This document shows, piece after piece, positions 16,525 to 23,523 of a stretch of 36,567 bases of DNA. A program made the position numbers and the translations under genes. The notes beneath the pieces were generated by a model, which saw nothing but the letters and a program-made list of their open reading frames with translations, ran no database searches and had not been told where the DNA came from. The stretch is taken from NCBI RefSeq assembly GCF_014771645.1, contig NZ_CP061738.1:998307-1034873 (forward strand). The letters run 5' to 3'. Positions within the stretch are counted from its first letter, which is position 1. Each line of letters begins with the position of its first letter. The DNA is from Candidatus Wolbachia massiliensis (GTDB lineage Bacteria; Pseudomonadota; Alphaproteobacteria; Rickettsiales; Anaplasmataceae).

Positions 16525-16557
16525 ACCGCCGTATATAGCATTGATAAAAGCGGCGGT
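16525..16557. other. GC-rich hairpin before the decoration gene
   Basis: ACCGCCG (16525-16531) and CGGCGGT (16551-16557) form a perfect 7-bp, all but A-T-closed GC stem with a 19-base loop, in DNA that is otherwise about two-thirds A+T. No T-run follows, so it is not an ordinary intrinsic terminator. It ends 20 bp before the decoration-protein ATG and just before its AAGGAG ribosome binding site, so it could stabilise or process the mRNA of the highly expressed decoration and capsid genes. Confidence 0.55.
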
Positions 16558-16577
16558 AAGCAGTTAAGGAGAAATTT

Positions 16578-16946
16578 ATGAGTTGTATAAGCGAACAAAA
16601 TAATCTTGGTGACCTATTAAAGTATGAGGTGTCAAGTCTATATTCAAGAGATCAGATAACAGTAGCAAAGGGACAAAATCTTAAACTTGGTACAGTAGTG
16701 GCTCTCGATAAAGATAACATGATTAAGATAATAAATCCAACTGCCACAGATGGTACACAAACAGCAATAGGTGCAATAGTAAGTGATGTAAATGCGACAG
16801 AAAATGCCAAAGCAGTAATTATTACTCGTGGTGCAATACTAGCAGATCATGCAGTGGTGTGGCCAGCAAATATCACTGAAGAGCAAAAAAATGCAGCAAT
16901 AAAGCAACTTGAAGGACGAGGGATCATTATCCGTAAAGCAGTCTAA
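16578..16946 (+). CDS. Head decoration protein (lambda gpD family)
   Basis: A 122-aa protein that would bind the outside of the expanded capsid and stabilise it. It opens with an N-terminal arm (SLYSRDQITVAKGQNLKLG) and has the beta-rich GTVVALDKDN, TAIGAIVSDVNATENAKAVI and TRGAILADHAVVW segments of the HDPD family. It ends in AIKQLEGRGIIIRKAV. AAGGAG lies six bases before the ATG. It follows the protease gene and precedes the major capsid gene, as in lambda C-D-E. Confidence 0.9.
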   Translation: MSCISEQNNLGDLLKYEVSSLYSRDQITVAKGQNLKLGTVVALDKDNMIKIINPTATDGTQTAIGAIVSDVNATENAKAVIITRGAILADHAVVWPANITEEQKNAAIKQLEGRGIIIRKAV

Positions 16947-16989
16947 GGCTATATTAAACAATAAAAAACACAAAGGGGGAAAATAAAAA

Positions 16990-17994
16990 ATGCAAAATCC
17001 ATTTACAAACACAGCATTTAGCATGACGGCACTAACAAATGCGATAAATATATTGCCGATAAATTATGGACGAATTGAAAATTTAAATTTGTTTCCAAGT
17101 AGATCAGTAAGATTTAGACATATTACCATAGAAGAACACAACGGAGTATTAAGTTTATTACCAACACAAATACCAGGAGCACCAGCAACAGTAGGAAAAA
17201 GAGGAAAAAGAAAAGTAAGAACATTTACGATTCCACATATTCCTCACGATGATGTAGTGTTACCAGAGGAAGTACAGGGAATAAGAGCATTTGGGTCAGA
17301 AAGTGAACTGAAAGCGCTGGCAGATGTAATAACTGACCATTTGCAGCTAATGAGAAATAAACATGCAATAACGTTGGAGCATTTGCGTATGGGAGCGCTG
17401 AAGGGAATAATTTTAGATGCTGATGGGTCGGAATTATTAAATCTGTACAACGAATTTGAAATAACACCAAAAGTAGTAAATTTTGCCCTTGGAACAGCAA
17501 CAACTGATGTAAAGCGTAAGTGCTTGGAGGTATTGCGACATATTGAGGATAACTTAAGTGGTGAATATATGACGGGAATTCATGCACTGGTAAGCCCTGA
17601 GTTTTTTGATGCATTAACTTCCCATAGTAAGGTGAAAGAGGCATATGAGAGATGGCAAGAAGGAGCAGCGCTAAGGAATGATATGAGGTCAGGATTTACA
17701 TTCTGCGGAATCACATTTGAGGAATATAGAGGGCAAGCAACTGATCCTGAGGGAAATGTAAGAAGGTTTATAGAAAGAGAAAGTGGAAACTGTTTTCCAG
17801 TAGGAACAGCGAGCACATTTACAACATATTTTGCACCAGCAGATTTTAATGAGACAGTGAATACTCTTGGACAGCCACTCTATGCAAAACAAGAGCCAAG
17901 AAGATTTGATAGAGGGACTGATTTGCATACGCAGTCAAACCCTCTGCCAATGTGCCACCGTCCAGCAATACTAGTCAAGATCGTTGCAACATAG
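16990..17994 (+). CDS. Major capsid protein, lambda gpE family
   Basis: A 334-aa capsid subunit (Phage_cap_E, HK97-like fold). Typical segments: the N-terminal FTNTAFSMTALTNAINILP, FRHITIEEHNGVLSLLPT, a basic KRGKRKVRTFTIPHIPHDD (about 69-87), the helix with ALADVITDHLQLMRNKHAIT, and EYMTGIHALVSPEFFDALTS. The C-terminus is RPAILVKIVAT. A strong AAGGGGGAA ribosome binding site precedes the ATG. The length matches lambda E (341 aa). The gene is intact, in contrast to the damaged protease and terminase genes upstream. Confidence 0.95.
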   Translation: MQNPFTNTAFSMTALTNAINILPINYGRIENLNLFPSRSVRFRHITIEEHNGVLSLLPTQIPGAPATVGKRGKRKVRTFTIPHIPHDDVVLPEEVQGIRAFGSESELKALADVITDHLQLMRNKHAITLEHLRMGALKGIILDADGSELLNLYNEFEITPKVVNFALGTATTDVKRKCLEVLRHIEDNLSGEYMTGIHALVSPEFFDALTSHSKVKEAYERWQEGAALRNDMRSGFTFCGITFEEYRGQATDPEGNVRRFIERESGNCFPVGTASTFTTYFAPADFNETVNTLGQPLYAKQEPRRFDRGTDLHTQSNPLPMCHRPAILVKIVAT

Positions 17995-18077
17995 GTAGAG
18001 CAAATATAAAGCGGTGTGAGGCAGAAGAATGCTTTACCTCTTCTTAGCATATAAATGTTAGTATATAGCGGAGAAAT

Positions 18078-18398
18078 GTGCAAGAGAATATTAAGAGATT
18101 ATTTAAAGATTGTTTTGCTCATTTAGGAAAAGTAGCTTTGTATGAATCAAAGGATAAGTCATATATGGTACAAGTACTAAAGCAACAGCCAGATAAATTA
18201 TACGAGATTGGTGAAGGACAATTTGTGGGAGAGATGCTTTTTCTTGAGGTAAGCGTTTTTGATGTACTCAGGCCAATGGTGGGAGATATTTTTGTTATTG
18301 ATGGTTGTAAATATAAAGTATATTCTCCGCCACTGCGAGGTAATTCAGGAATAGTTTGGAATATAAACTGTACAGTACTTGGAGAGAAAGATGTTTAA
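18078..18398 (+). CDS. Probable head-tail joining protein (lambda gpFII-like)
   Basis: A 106-aa protein starting with GTG (18078), five bases after GGAG; an overlapping ATG at 18076 is in another frame. It is beta-rich: VALYESKDKSYMVQVLKQQP, then DVLRPMVGDIFVIDGCKYKV and SPPLRGNSGIVWNINCTVLG. The pattern of a GD.-V/I-DG-.Y.V turn near the C-terminal half recalls the gpFII family. Its place after the capsid gene and before a gpZ-like gene matches lambda E-FI-FII-Z. The role in connecting head and tail is thus mostly inferred from order. Confidence 0.55.
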   Translation: MQENIKRLFKDCFAHLGKVALYESKDKSYMVQVLKQQPDKLYEIGEGQFVGEMLFLEVSVFDVLRPMVGDIFVIDGCKYKVYSPPLRGNSGIVWNINCTVLGEKDV

Positions 18399-18879
18399 AA
18401 TTGAAGTTAATGAAAACATTGAGAGAATTACTCACGACATTGATGCTAACAAAGCTAAAGTAGAGTTGGCAGCGGTAAGAGCGCTAAACAAAACGGCACT
18501 ATGGTTAAAATCTCAGGCTGTCCGAGAAATCAGTGAAGAAAAGCAAATTAGGCTGAAAGTAATTAGAAAAAGACTAAGAATCATCAAGTCAAGAAAAAGC
18601 ACTTTGAAAGTTTTAATTAGAGCATATCTGTATGATATAAATATAAAACAAGCAAAAATAAGAACAGCATTTAATGATGAATTTATGGCAACAATGCCAA
18701 GAGGCTATCGTGGTATTTTTAAACGTGTAGGAAGAACAGCACTACCGATACAGGAGGTTAAACTACCACTTGAACCTGAGGCTTCAAGGATAATAGAAAA
18801 TCTTGTTAATTATGAAGTTGAAAGGATATTTGAAAAATATTTTACACATGAGTTATTTTATGACGGCATTTTGGACTAA
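18391..18879 (+). CDS. Prophage minor tail protein Z (gpZ family)
   Basis: A 162-aa protein from the ATG at 18391, preceded by GGAGAGAAAG; the in-frame TTG at 18379 is less likely. The N-terminal half has the hallmark AAVRALNKTALWLKSQAVRE followed by a very basic stretch (IRKRLRIIKSRKSTLKVLIR). The second half has a RAYLYDI / MATMPRGYRGIFKRVGRTALPIQEVKLPL pattern. gpZ acts in tail completion and joining in lambda-like phages. It overlaps the gene before by 8 bp and the gene after by 20 bp. Confidence 0.8.
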   Translation: MFKIEVNENIERITHDIDANKAKVELAAVRALNKTALWLKSQAVREISEEKQIRLKVIRKRLRIIKSRKSTLKVLIRAYLYDINIKQAKIRTAFNDEFMATMPRGYRGIFKRVGRTALPIQEVKLPLEPEASRIIENLVNYEVERIFEKYFTHELFYDGILD

Positions 18880-19387
18880 TTTACATGAGGCAATTTGTAA
18901 TACGCTAAAGGCAGAGATACCAGCAATTCAAACTTGTGAGGTTTATCCAGCAATCAGGAAAGAATTGATAGCACCAGCAGTATTTATAGAACTTAGTGGC
19001 TTTGAAAAAGGACATGATCCAGGAACAGAAGAATTAGCGCTGAGAGCAAAATTTGAAGCACGAATTGTGATTGATAGCACAATAGAAAATGCACCTATTA
19101 TTGTCAGAGCATTGGCGGCAGAAGTAGCAAGAGTGGTAAATAAAAACACTTGGAAAGTGGAGAAAATTTCACCAGGAGAATTTATCTCAGGAGGAGGAGA
19201 TGATTTTAGGCCAGAGCTCGATGCATATTTAGTGTGGATGGTAGAGTGGGTGCATGAAGTACATCTTGGTGATTCAGTATGGGCAGAGAGTAGTATTCCG
19301 CCGAGTACTGTTTACATTGGGTTTACGCCTGATATTGGAGTTGCTAATAAGCATAAATATGTAAAGGTTGGCAAAAATGATGAATAG
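18860..19387 (+). CDS. Putative tail completion/terminator protein, family uncertain
   Basis: A 175-aa protein from ATG 18860 (MTAFWTNLHEAICNTLKAEI); longer in-frame starts would run far into the Z gene. It has an alpha/beta pattern: a helix, VYPAIRKELIAPAVFIELSG, a strand with FEARIVIDST, a helix NAPIIVRALAAEVARVV, then SGGGDDFRPELDAYLVWMVE and a Trp/His-rich stretch. This layout resembles small tail terminators or completion proteins, and the position after Z equals lambda U. I cannot confirm a family by eye. It overlaps the next gene by 11 bp, so it is clearly part of the series. Confidence 0.5.
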   Translation: MTAFWTNLHEAICNTLKAEIPAIQTCEVYPAIRKELIAPAVFIELSGFEKGHDPGTEELALRAKFEARIVIDSTIENAPIIVRALAAEVARVVNKNTWKVEKISPGEFISGGGDDFRPELDAYLVWMVEWVHEVHLGDSVWAESSIPPSTVYIGFTPDIGVANKHKYVKVGKNDE

Positions 19388-19946
19388 TTTTGAAGATGCG
19401 AACTTACTAATAAAACTTAATAACTTGATTAGAGTTGGCACAGTCGAAGAAGTAGGCTGTGGAACGGCTAAGGTACGTGTAAAAATAATAGGTAATATAT
19501 TAACAGACTGGTTGCCATGGGTAACAGCAAGAGCTGGAGAAGACAGAAGTTGGTCTGCACCAAGTATTGGAGAACAGGTGATAGTACTTTCGCCATCTGG
19601 TGAAATTGCCAAAGGGATTGTCTTACCTGCAATTTATTATAAAAAATATCCTATTCCAGAAGGAAGTAAGGAAGAAGTAAGCGGTTTTGTTTTTAAAGAT
19701 GGAACAGTTATTTACTATGACCGAAATGGTCATAAGTTTACAATTTCTGTCAAAGAAGAAGGAGCTCTTGTTTTTGCAGTGAAAGAAACGCAAATGGAAG
19801 TAACTAGTAAGGAAGTTATTTTAAAAACGGGAAAATCAAGTTCAAATATAACTGATGAAAAGATTGTCTTACAGGTTGGGAACTCAAGTCTAGAGATTAC
19901 TGAGAGTGGCATTAAGTTAAATGCGAAAAAAATAGATTTAAACTAG
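19377..19946 (+). CDS. V: Baseplate spike protein V (P2 gpV family)
   Basis: About 189 aa, with ATG at 19377 or 19380 overlapping the preceding stop. An N-terminal OB-fold (about 15-95) holds IRVGTVEEVGCGTAKVRVKI, TDWLPWVTARAGEDRSWSAP and GEQVIVLSPSGEIAKGIVLP, as in P2 gpV and gp5 spikes. The rest is a repeating beta pattern (KDGTVIYYDRNGHKFTISV, EVILKTGKSSSNITDEKIVL, SSLEITESGIKLNAKKIDLN), the triple-stranded beta-helix that forms the needle. It pierces the target envelope when the sheath contracts. The PAAR gene that should cap it follows 39 bp later. Confidence 0.92.
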   Translation: MMNSFEDANLLIKLNNLIRVGTVEEVGCGTAKVRVKIIGNILTDWLPWVTARAGEDRSWSAPSIGEQVIVLSPSGEIAKGIVLPAIYYKKYPIPEGSKEEVSGFVFKDGTVIYYDRNGHKFTISVKEEGALVFAVKETQMEVTSKEVILKTGKSSSNITDEKIVLQVGNSSLEITESGIKLNAKKIDLN

Positions 19947-19985
19947 CCGGAGAAAAATGTTAGAGCTAATAATGATAAGGGTATT

Positions 19986-20438
19986 ATGATTGGTGATATT
20001 GAGTATACCTCTCAAACATCAGAATTAAGTGGATATGAATCAGGATGTGAAGATGAGTCAAGAAGAGAGGAGGAAACAAGAGGTTCATTGTTAGGGCAAA
20101 AACGACTTTCAGAATCAGACAAAGATTTAAGTTTGGCAAAACAGGGAAAAGTTGTTCGTTTTGGTGATATGTGTAACCAACATGGAGATTATTTACAAAG
20201 CCCTGGCATAGGAGGAAGCAGTAATGTGTTTGTAAATGGTAGGCCTGTGCATCGTCAAGGAGATGAATGGTCACAACATGCATCAACAGACCCTTATAAA
20301 CCACCACATACTAGTCAATCCCTTCTTGAGGGGTCAGATTCAGTGTTTGTAAATGGCAAAGCCATTGCTCGTACTGGTGACCTAATTTCCTGTGGAGCAG
20401 TGGCAGAACAAGGAAGCAATGATGTCTTTGCAGGGTAA
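19986..20438 (+). CDS. PAAR-domain spike tip protein with acidic N-terminal extension
   Basis: 150 aa. Residues about 55-150 form a PAAR cone that caps the gpV needle: VVRFGDMCNQHGDYL, then two repeats SSNVFVNGRPVHRQGDEWSQ and SDSVFVNGKAIARTGDLISC and a final NDVFAG. Likely metal ligands are Cys in GDMC, His in CNQH or WSQH, His in PPHT and Cys in ISCG. The first about 50 residues (SQTSELSGYESGCEDESRRE and following) are polar, acidic, Ser/Glu-rich and probably disordered, which is unusual for a plain PAAR protein. Such extensions on PAAR tips can carry effectors or chaperone sites, but nothing here identifies one. Confidence 0.88.
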   Translation: MIGDIEYTSQTSELSGYESGCEDESRREEETRGSLLGQKRLSESDKDLSLAKQGKVVRFGDMCNQHGDYLQSPGIGGSSNVFVNGRPVHRQGDEWSQHASTDPYKPPHTSQSLLEGSDSVFVNGKAIARTGDLISCGAVAEQGSNDVFAG

Positions 20439-20443
20439 GTGAT

Positions 20444-20779
20444 ATGCGTGGTATGAATTCTGAAACTGGTAAAACAATAAGTGGTATAGAGCATTTAAAA
20501 CAATCAATAGTTGATATTTTAACTACGCCAATTGGCACTCGTGTTATGCGCCGAGATTACGGATCAAGGTTATTTGAGCTGATTGATCATCCAATTGTAC
20601 CTGGTTTTGCACAAGAACTTTATGCAGCAGTTGCAGAAGCATTAGAAAAGTGGGAGCGTCGATTTAAGCTTAAACGTGTACAAATAACAGAAATAAAAGA
20701 AGGTAAAGTAACTCTCATTTTAGAGGGAATCTATCTGCCAAATGGAAAGCTGATCCGCCTTGATGGTATTATAGTATAA
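20444..20779 (+). CDS. W: Baseplate wedge protein W (gp25/lysozyme-like family)
   Basis: A 111-aa protein of the GPW_gp25 family. The signature SIVDILTTPIGTRVMRRDYG (about 22-41) with SRLFELIDHP is typical, then ALEKWERRFKLKRVQI and a C-terminal beta hairpin. In P2 and T4 it builds the wedge around the spike and starts sheath polymerisation. It begins 5 bp after the PAAR stop; a second in-frame ATG lies at 20453. The J gene follows after 9 bp. Confidence 0.93.
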   Translation: MRGMNSETGKTISGIEHLKQSIVDILTTPIGTRVMRRDYGSRLFELIDHPIVPGFAQELYAAVAEALEKWERRFKLKRVQITEIKEGKVTLILEGIYLPNGKLIRLDGIIV

Positions 20780-20788
20780 GGTAGTAGG

Positions 20789-21604
20789 ATGAAAACACCA
20801 AATATTGTCGAAACATTAAAATTTGAGGAAATCTTTTCTCGCATGAAAGAAGAGTTAGTTCATAGAGATAAAAATTTTTCTGCGCTAAACGAGAGTGATC
20901 CAGCAATAAAAATCCTGGAAGTGGCAGCCTGGCGTGAACTTTTGCTTAGGCAAAGGATTAATGATGCAGCACAGGCAAATTTACTTGCTTTTGCAAGAGG
21001 TAATGACCTTGATCACTTGGCTGAATTTTATGGTGTGCTGAGAAAGGAGTCAGAGAATGATGAATCCTTAAGAAAGCGGGTAAAAGCCAAAATTGTTGGT
21101 TGGTCAACAGCAGGGAGTAAAGAGCATTATCGCTATCATGCATTATCTGCTGACACGAGAGTAAAAGATGCGCAAGTGGTATCACCTATACCAGGAAGTG
21201 TACAGATTTCAATACTTTCTACAGAAAATGATGGAGTACCTTCAGAAGAATTGCTAGAAATAGTCAGAAGTCAGGTTGTGCGTGACGATATTCGTGTGTT
21301 AACAGATACGCTCACAGTTATTGGCTGTGGTATTATTCCCATTACTATTCATGCTAAAGTGCATATTTACCCTACTGCATCAAAAGATGTTATCGAAGCT
21401 GCAAAAGAACAATTTGTCAAAGATCTTGAATCTGCTAAAGGGTTAGGATGGAATATTACCAGATCATGGATTATTGCTCATCTTTTTACAGAAGGTATAC
21501 ATAATATAGAGCTTACAGAGCCCATAGAAGATATCATTGTGCAAAATAATGAATGTGTTACTTTACGCGATTTACAAATTGAGTTAATAGGTAAAGACTG
21601 GTGA
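20789..21604 (+). CDS. J: Baseplate assembly protein J
   Basis: A 271-aa wedge protein of the Baseplate_J family. N-terminal FARGNDLDHLAEFYGVLRKE (about 68-87) and the middle STAGSKEHYRYHALSADTRV followed by VSPIPGSVQISIL are hallmark segments. The C-terminal domain has VRDDIRVLTDTLTVIG and a final strand region. It is somewhat shorter than P2 J (302 aa) but open and complete. Its stop overlaps the GTG of gene I by three bases (GTGA), which implies coupled translation. Confidence 0.93.
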   Translation: MKTPNIVETLKFEEIFSRMKEELVHRDKNFSALNESDPAIKILEVAAWRELLLRQRINDAAQANLLAFARGNDLDHLAEFYGVLRKESENDESLRKRVKAKIVGWSTAGSKEHYRYHALSADTRVKDAQVVSPIPGSVQISILSTENDGVPSEELLEIVRSQVVRDDIRVLTDTLTVIGCGIIPITIHAKVHIYPTASKDVIEAAKEQFVKDLESAKGLGWNITRSWIIAHLFTEGIHNIELTEPIEDIIVQNNECVTLRDLQIELIGKDW

Positions 21605-22818
21605 TACTTCCTCCAAATGCATTAAAGCAAGAGCAAATACTTGCTGGTATAATTAATTATTCTCTCGATGTAAATTCTCTACGGGGATTTAAATTTAACC
21701 CACAGACTGAAATGTTGCCGTGGCTAGTAGCGGAATACGGCTTGGGAGAAATTTTATCCTGGGGTAAGAAAGCTACTAAGAGTGCATTAAAAGAATGGGT
21801 CTTAGCTAAACAAAACGGAATAAGATTTCAACGTTTGCGCGGTACACCACAGTCACTGAAGATGGCGCTGAAATGGGCAAACATTGATAATATTACCATT
21901 CAAGAAGAACCACCAGGAGAGCATTTTGCTGAATTTCAAATTGGCATCTCTGATGTTCCTAATGACTTTTTTGTCGATAGTGTAATTGCTCTGGCAAAAC
22001 TTTCTGCACCGGTAAGATCTCGATTAATGCGAATATTCAATGACTATTACAATGCTCAGCGGTTTATGTTAGATGAAAGTATTTTTGGAGATCTTCTTTC
22101 AGACTACTCAGGTGTAAAAATAGCAAAAGAAGGACCAGTATTATCGTTTGGAAGAAAAAACTCATTTGAGCTGAAAATAGGAAATCCAAGATTTAAATTT
22201 GGCACTTTTAGATCACATTATGATAGAAGTTACAGTAATGATTTATATAGGTTAGATGTTGCAACATTAGGAGAGACAGAGCCTCACACGAAGAATTACA
22301 ACGGTACATATGAAAGAAATCATGAGTGGTACAACTTAGAAGCACTATATCCTCTACCACAGAGTTTATTGCCAGAAATTAAGTTTGCTAAAGCATTGAT
22401 AGTATTGTCAGATAGTTGGAATTTAGGGGATATCAATGCTTGTTTTGCATCAACTACTTATGAAGAAATAGAGCATACATTTCACTTAAGTGAAGATAAA
22501 CTTTCTGAGCAGATTTGGAATTTTCAACGTACACCAATTTTAGAGCGATTTAGTATAACTTATTACTATGAAGCGAAGAATTTTACTGATCAAAAAATAA
22601 TAGAGTCTAATTTAGTGGAATATCATGTTGATTGTAAAAATGATTCAGATTCAAAACAGAAAGATCCCATTCATGGGCTAGAAAATTACGTAGCAGCATT
22701 CTATCCAGGTATGGTTACTTGGCATGAACATCGCCACTTAAATCGCCCTTGGAAAGATTTTGATCCTATTATTGCAAAAAAATTGGACGTTTTTTCTACG
22801 GATCTTGTATATACATAA
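21601..22818 (+). CDS. I: Tail protein I with a long C-terminal extension
   Basis: 405 aa from GTG 21601. Residues about 1-180 match P2 tail protein I: LPPNALKQEQILAGIINYSL, LPWLVAEYGLGEILSWGKKA, GIRFQRLRGTPQSLKMALKW, and AKLSAPVRSRLMRIF. P2 I is only about 176 aa. The remaining about 220 residues (from about 185; FGRKNSFELKIGNPRFKFGT, then YDRSYSNDLYRLDVATLGE and WNLGDINACFASTTYE) are aromatic and beta-rich and are not part of that family as I know it. They probably form an attachment domain at the baseplate edge for the large adhesin block that follows. Confidence 0.85.
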   Translation: MILPPNALKQEQILAGIINYSLDVNSLRGFKFNPQTEMLPWLVAEYGLGEILSWGKKATKSALKEWVLAKQNGIRFQRLRGTPQSLKMALKWANIDNITIQEEPPGEHFAEFQIGISDVPNDFFVDSVIALAKLSAPVRSRLMRIFNDYYNAQRFMLDESIFGDLLSDYSGVKIAKEGPVLSFGRKNSFELKIGNPRFKFGTFRSHYDRSYSNDLYRLDVATLGETEPHTKNYNGTYERNHEWYNLEALYPLPQSLLPEIKFAKALIVLSDSWNLGDINACFASTTYEEIEHTFHLSEDKLSEQIWNFQRTPILERFSITYYYEAKNFTDQKIIESNLVEYHVDCKNDSDSKQKDPIHGLENYVAAFYPGMVTWHEHRHLNRPWKDFDPIIAKKLDVFSTDLVYT

Positions 22819-22830
22819 TATCAACTAACT

Positions 22831-23517
22831 ATGTCAGTACTCACACAATCAGGCAGAGCAGCTATTGCTGCGAGCATAAAAGAGCAACCGATACATCTTG
22901 CTTGGGGATCTGGAGATTCTACCTGGGAAAGCAGCTACAAAGTTGAAAAAACTTTTGCAGCAGGCGGCAAGATAAGTTTAGATCACCACACTATTAAAGA
23001 TGTAAAAGTTTGTACAGGGCAAACAATTTATCAGTCAAGCATAGATTATATAGTTGATAGTAGCTCAGGCACTATTGAGCGTGTAGAAAATGGTGCAATT
23101 ATAGCAGATAGCGTAATCACTATAGAGTATACTCAAGACACACCACCGGAACTAATTACTTCTGCAACATTAATTAAGGAAGTTGGACGTCGTGTTGTTG
23201 ATGAGGTTCTCTTCTGCAGCGGTGATGAGAATGGAGAGCTTTTGACTCCAACAGGGAGGTTTAACCCTTCTAATGTACCAACTAATAACTTATATCTTAA
23301 ATTTAACTTCGATTTCAACGATGCTGCAAATCAAGTAATAAGAGAGCTTGGAGTTATGGTTGGTACAAAGGTGGTAGAAAAATTGCCTCCTGGACAGAGA
23401 TATTTTGAACCAAAAGATATAGAAGACCATGGAATCTTGCTGATTTTAGAACACACTGTACCACTTATCAGAACTGCTGCCACAAGAGAGACTTTTTCAT
23501 TTGTTGTAACCTTTTAG
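22831..23517 (+). CDS. Baseplate/tail-fibre associated protein, unnamed family
   Basis: A 228-aa beta-rich protein (MSVLTQSGRAAIAASIKEQP; HLAWGSGDSTWE; VCTGQTIYQSSIDYIVDSSS; SATLIKEVGRRVVDEVLFCS; FNFDFNDAANQVIRELGVMV). No signal peptide or membrane segment is seen. The motif VIRELGV with a preceding LYLKFNF strand recalls structural tail proteins. It is placed between gpI and the DUF4815-like protein in the fibre block, so a structural role at the tail tip is the likeliest. It contains a Y-x-Q-SSIDY element that recurs as NSIDYKLNAG in the next gene, hinting at a shared fold. Confidence 0.6.
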   Translation: MSVLTQSGRAAIAASIKEQPIHLAWGSGDSTWESSYKVEKTFAAGGKISLDHHTIKDVKVCTGQTIYQSSIDYIVDSSSGTIERVENGAIIADSVITIEYTQDTPPELITSATLIKEVGRRVVDEVLFCSGDENGELLTPTGRFNPSNVPTNNLYLKFNFDFNDAANQVIRELGVMVGTKVVEKLPPGQRYFEPKDIEDHGILLILEHTVPLIRTAATRETFSFVVTF

Positions 23518-23523
23518 AATAAA

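Noticed and set aside
17225-17644. 139-aa ORF on the minus strand inside the capsid gene
   Set aside because: It is a shadow of the strongly recognisable capsid frame and shows no domain, SD or promoter.
18001-18070. GAGG...CCTC pair between the capsid and joining-protein genes as a terminator
   Set aside because: The stem is only about four bases with a long loop and has no T-run.
19984-20307. 107-aa minus-strand ORF opposite the PAAR gene
   Set aside because: Low complexity and His/Leu-rich as typical for antisense of polar repeats; the PAAR frame explains the region.
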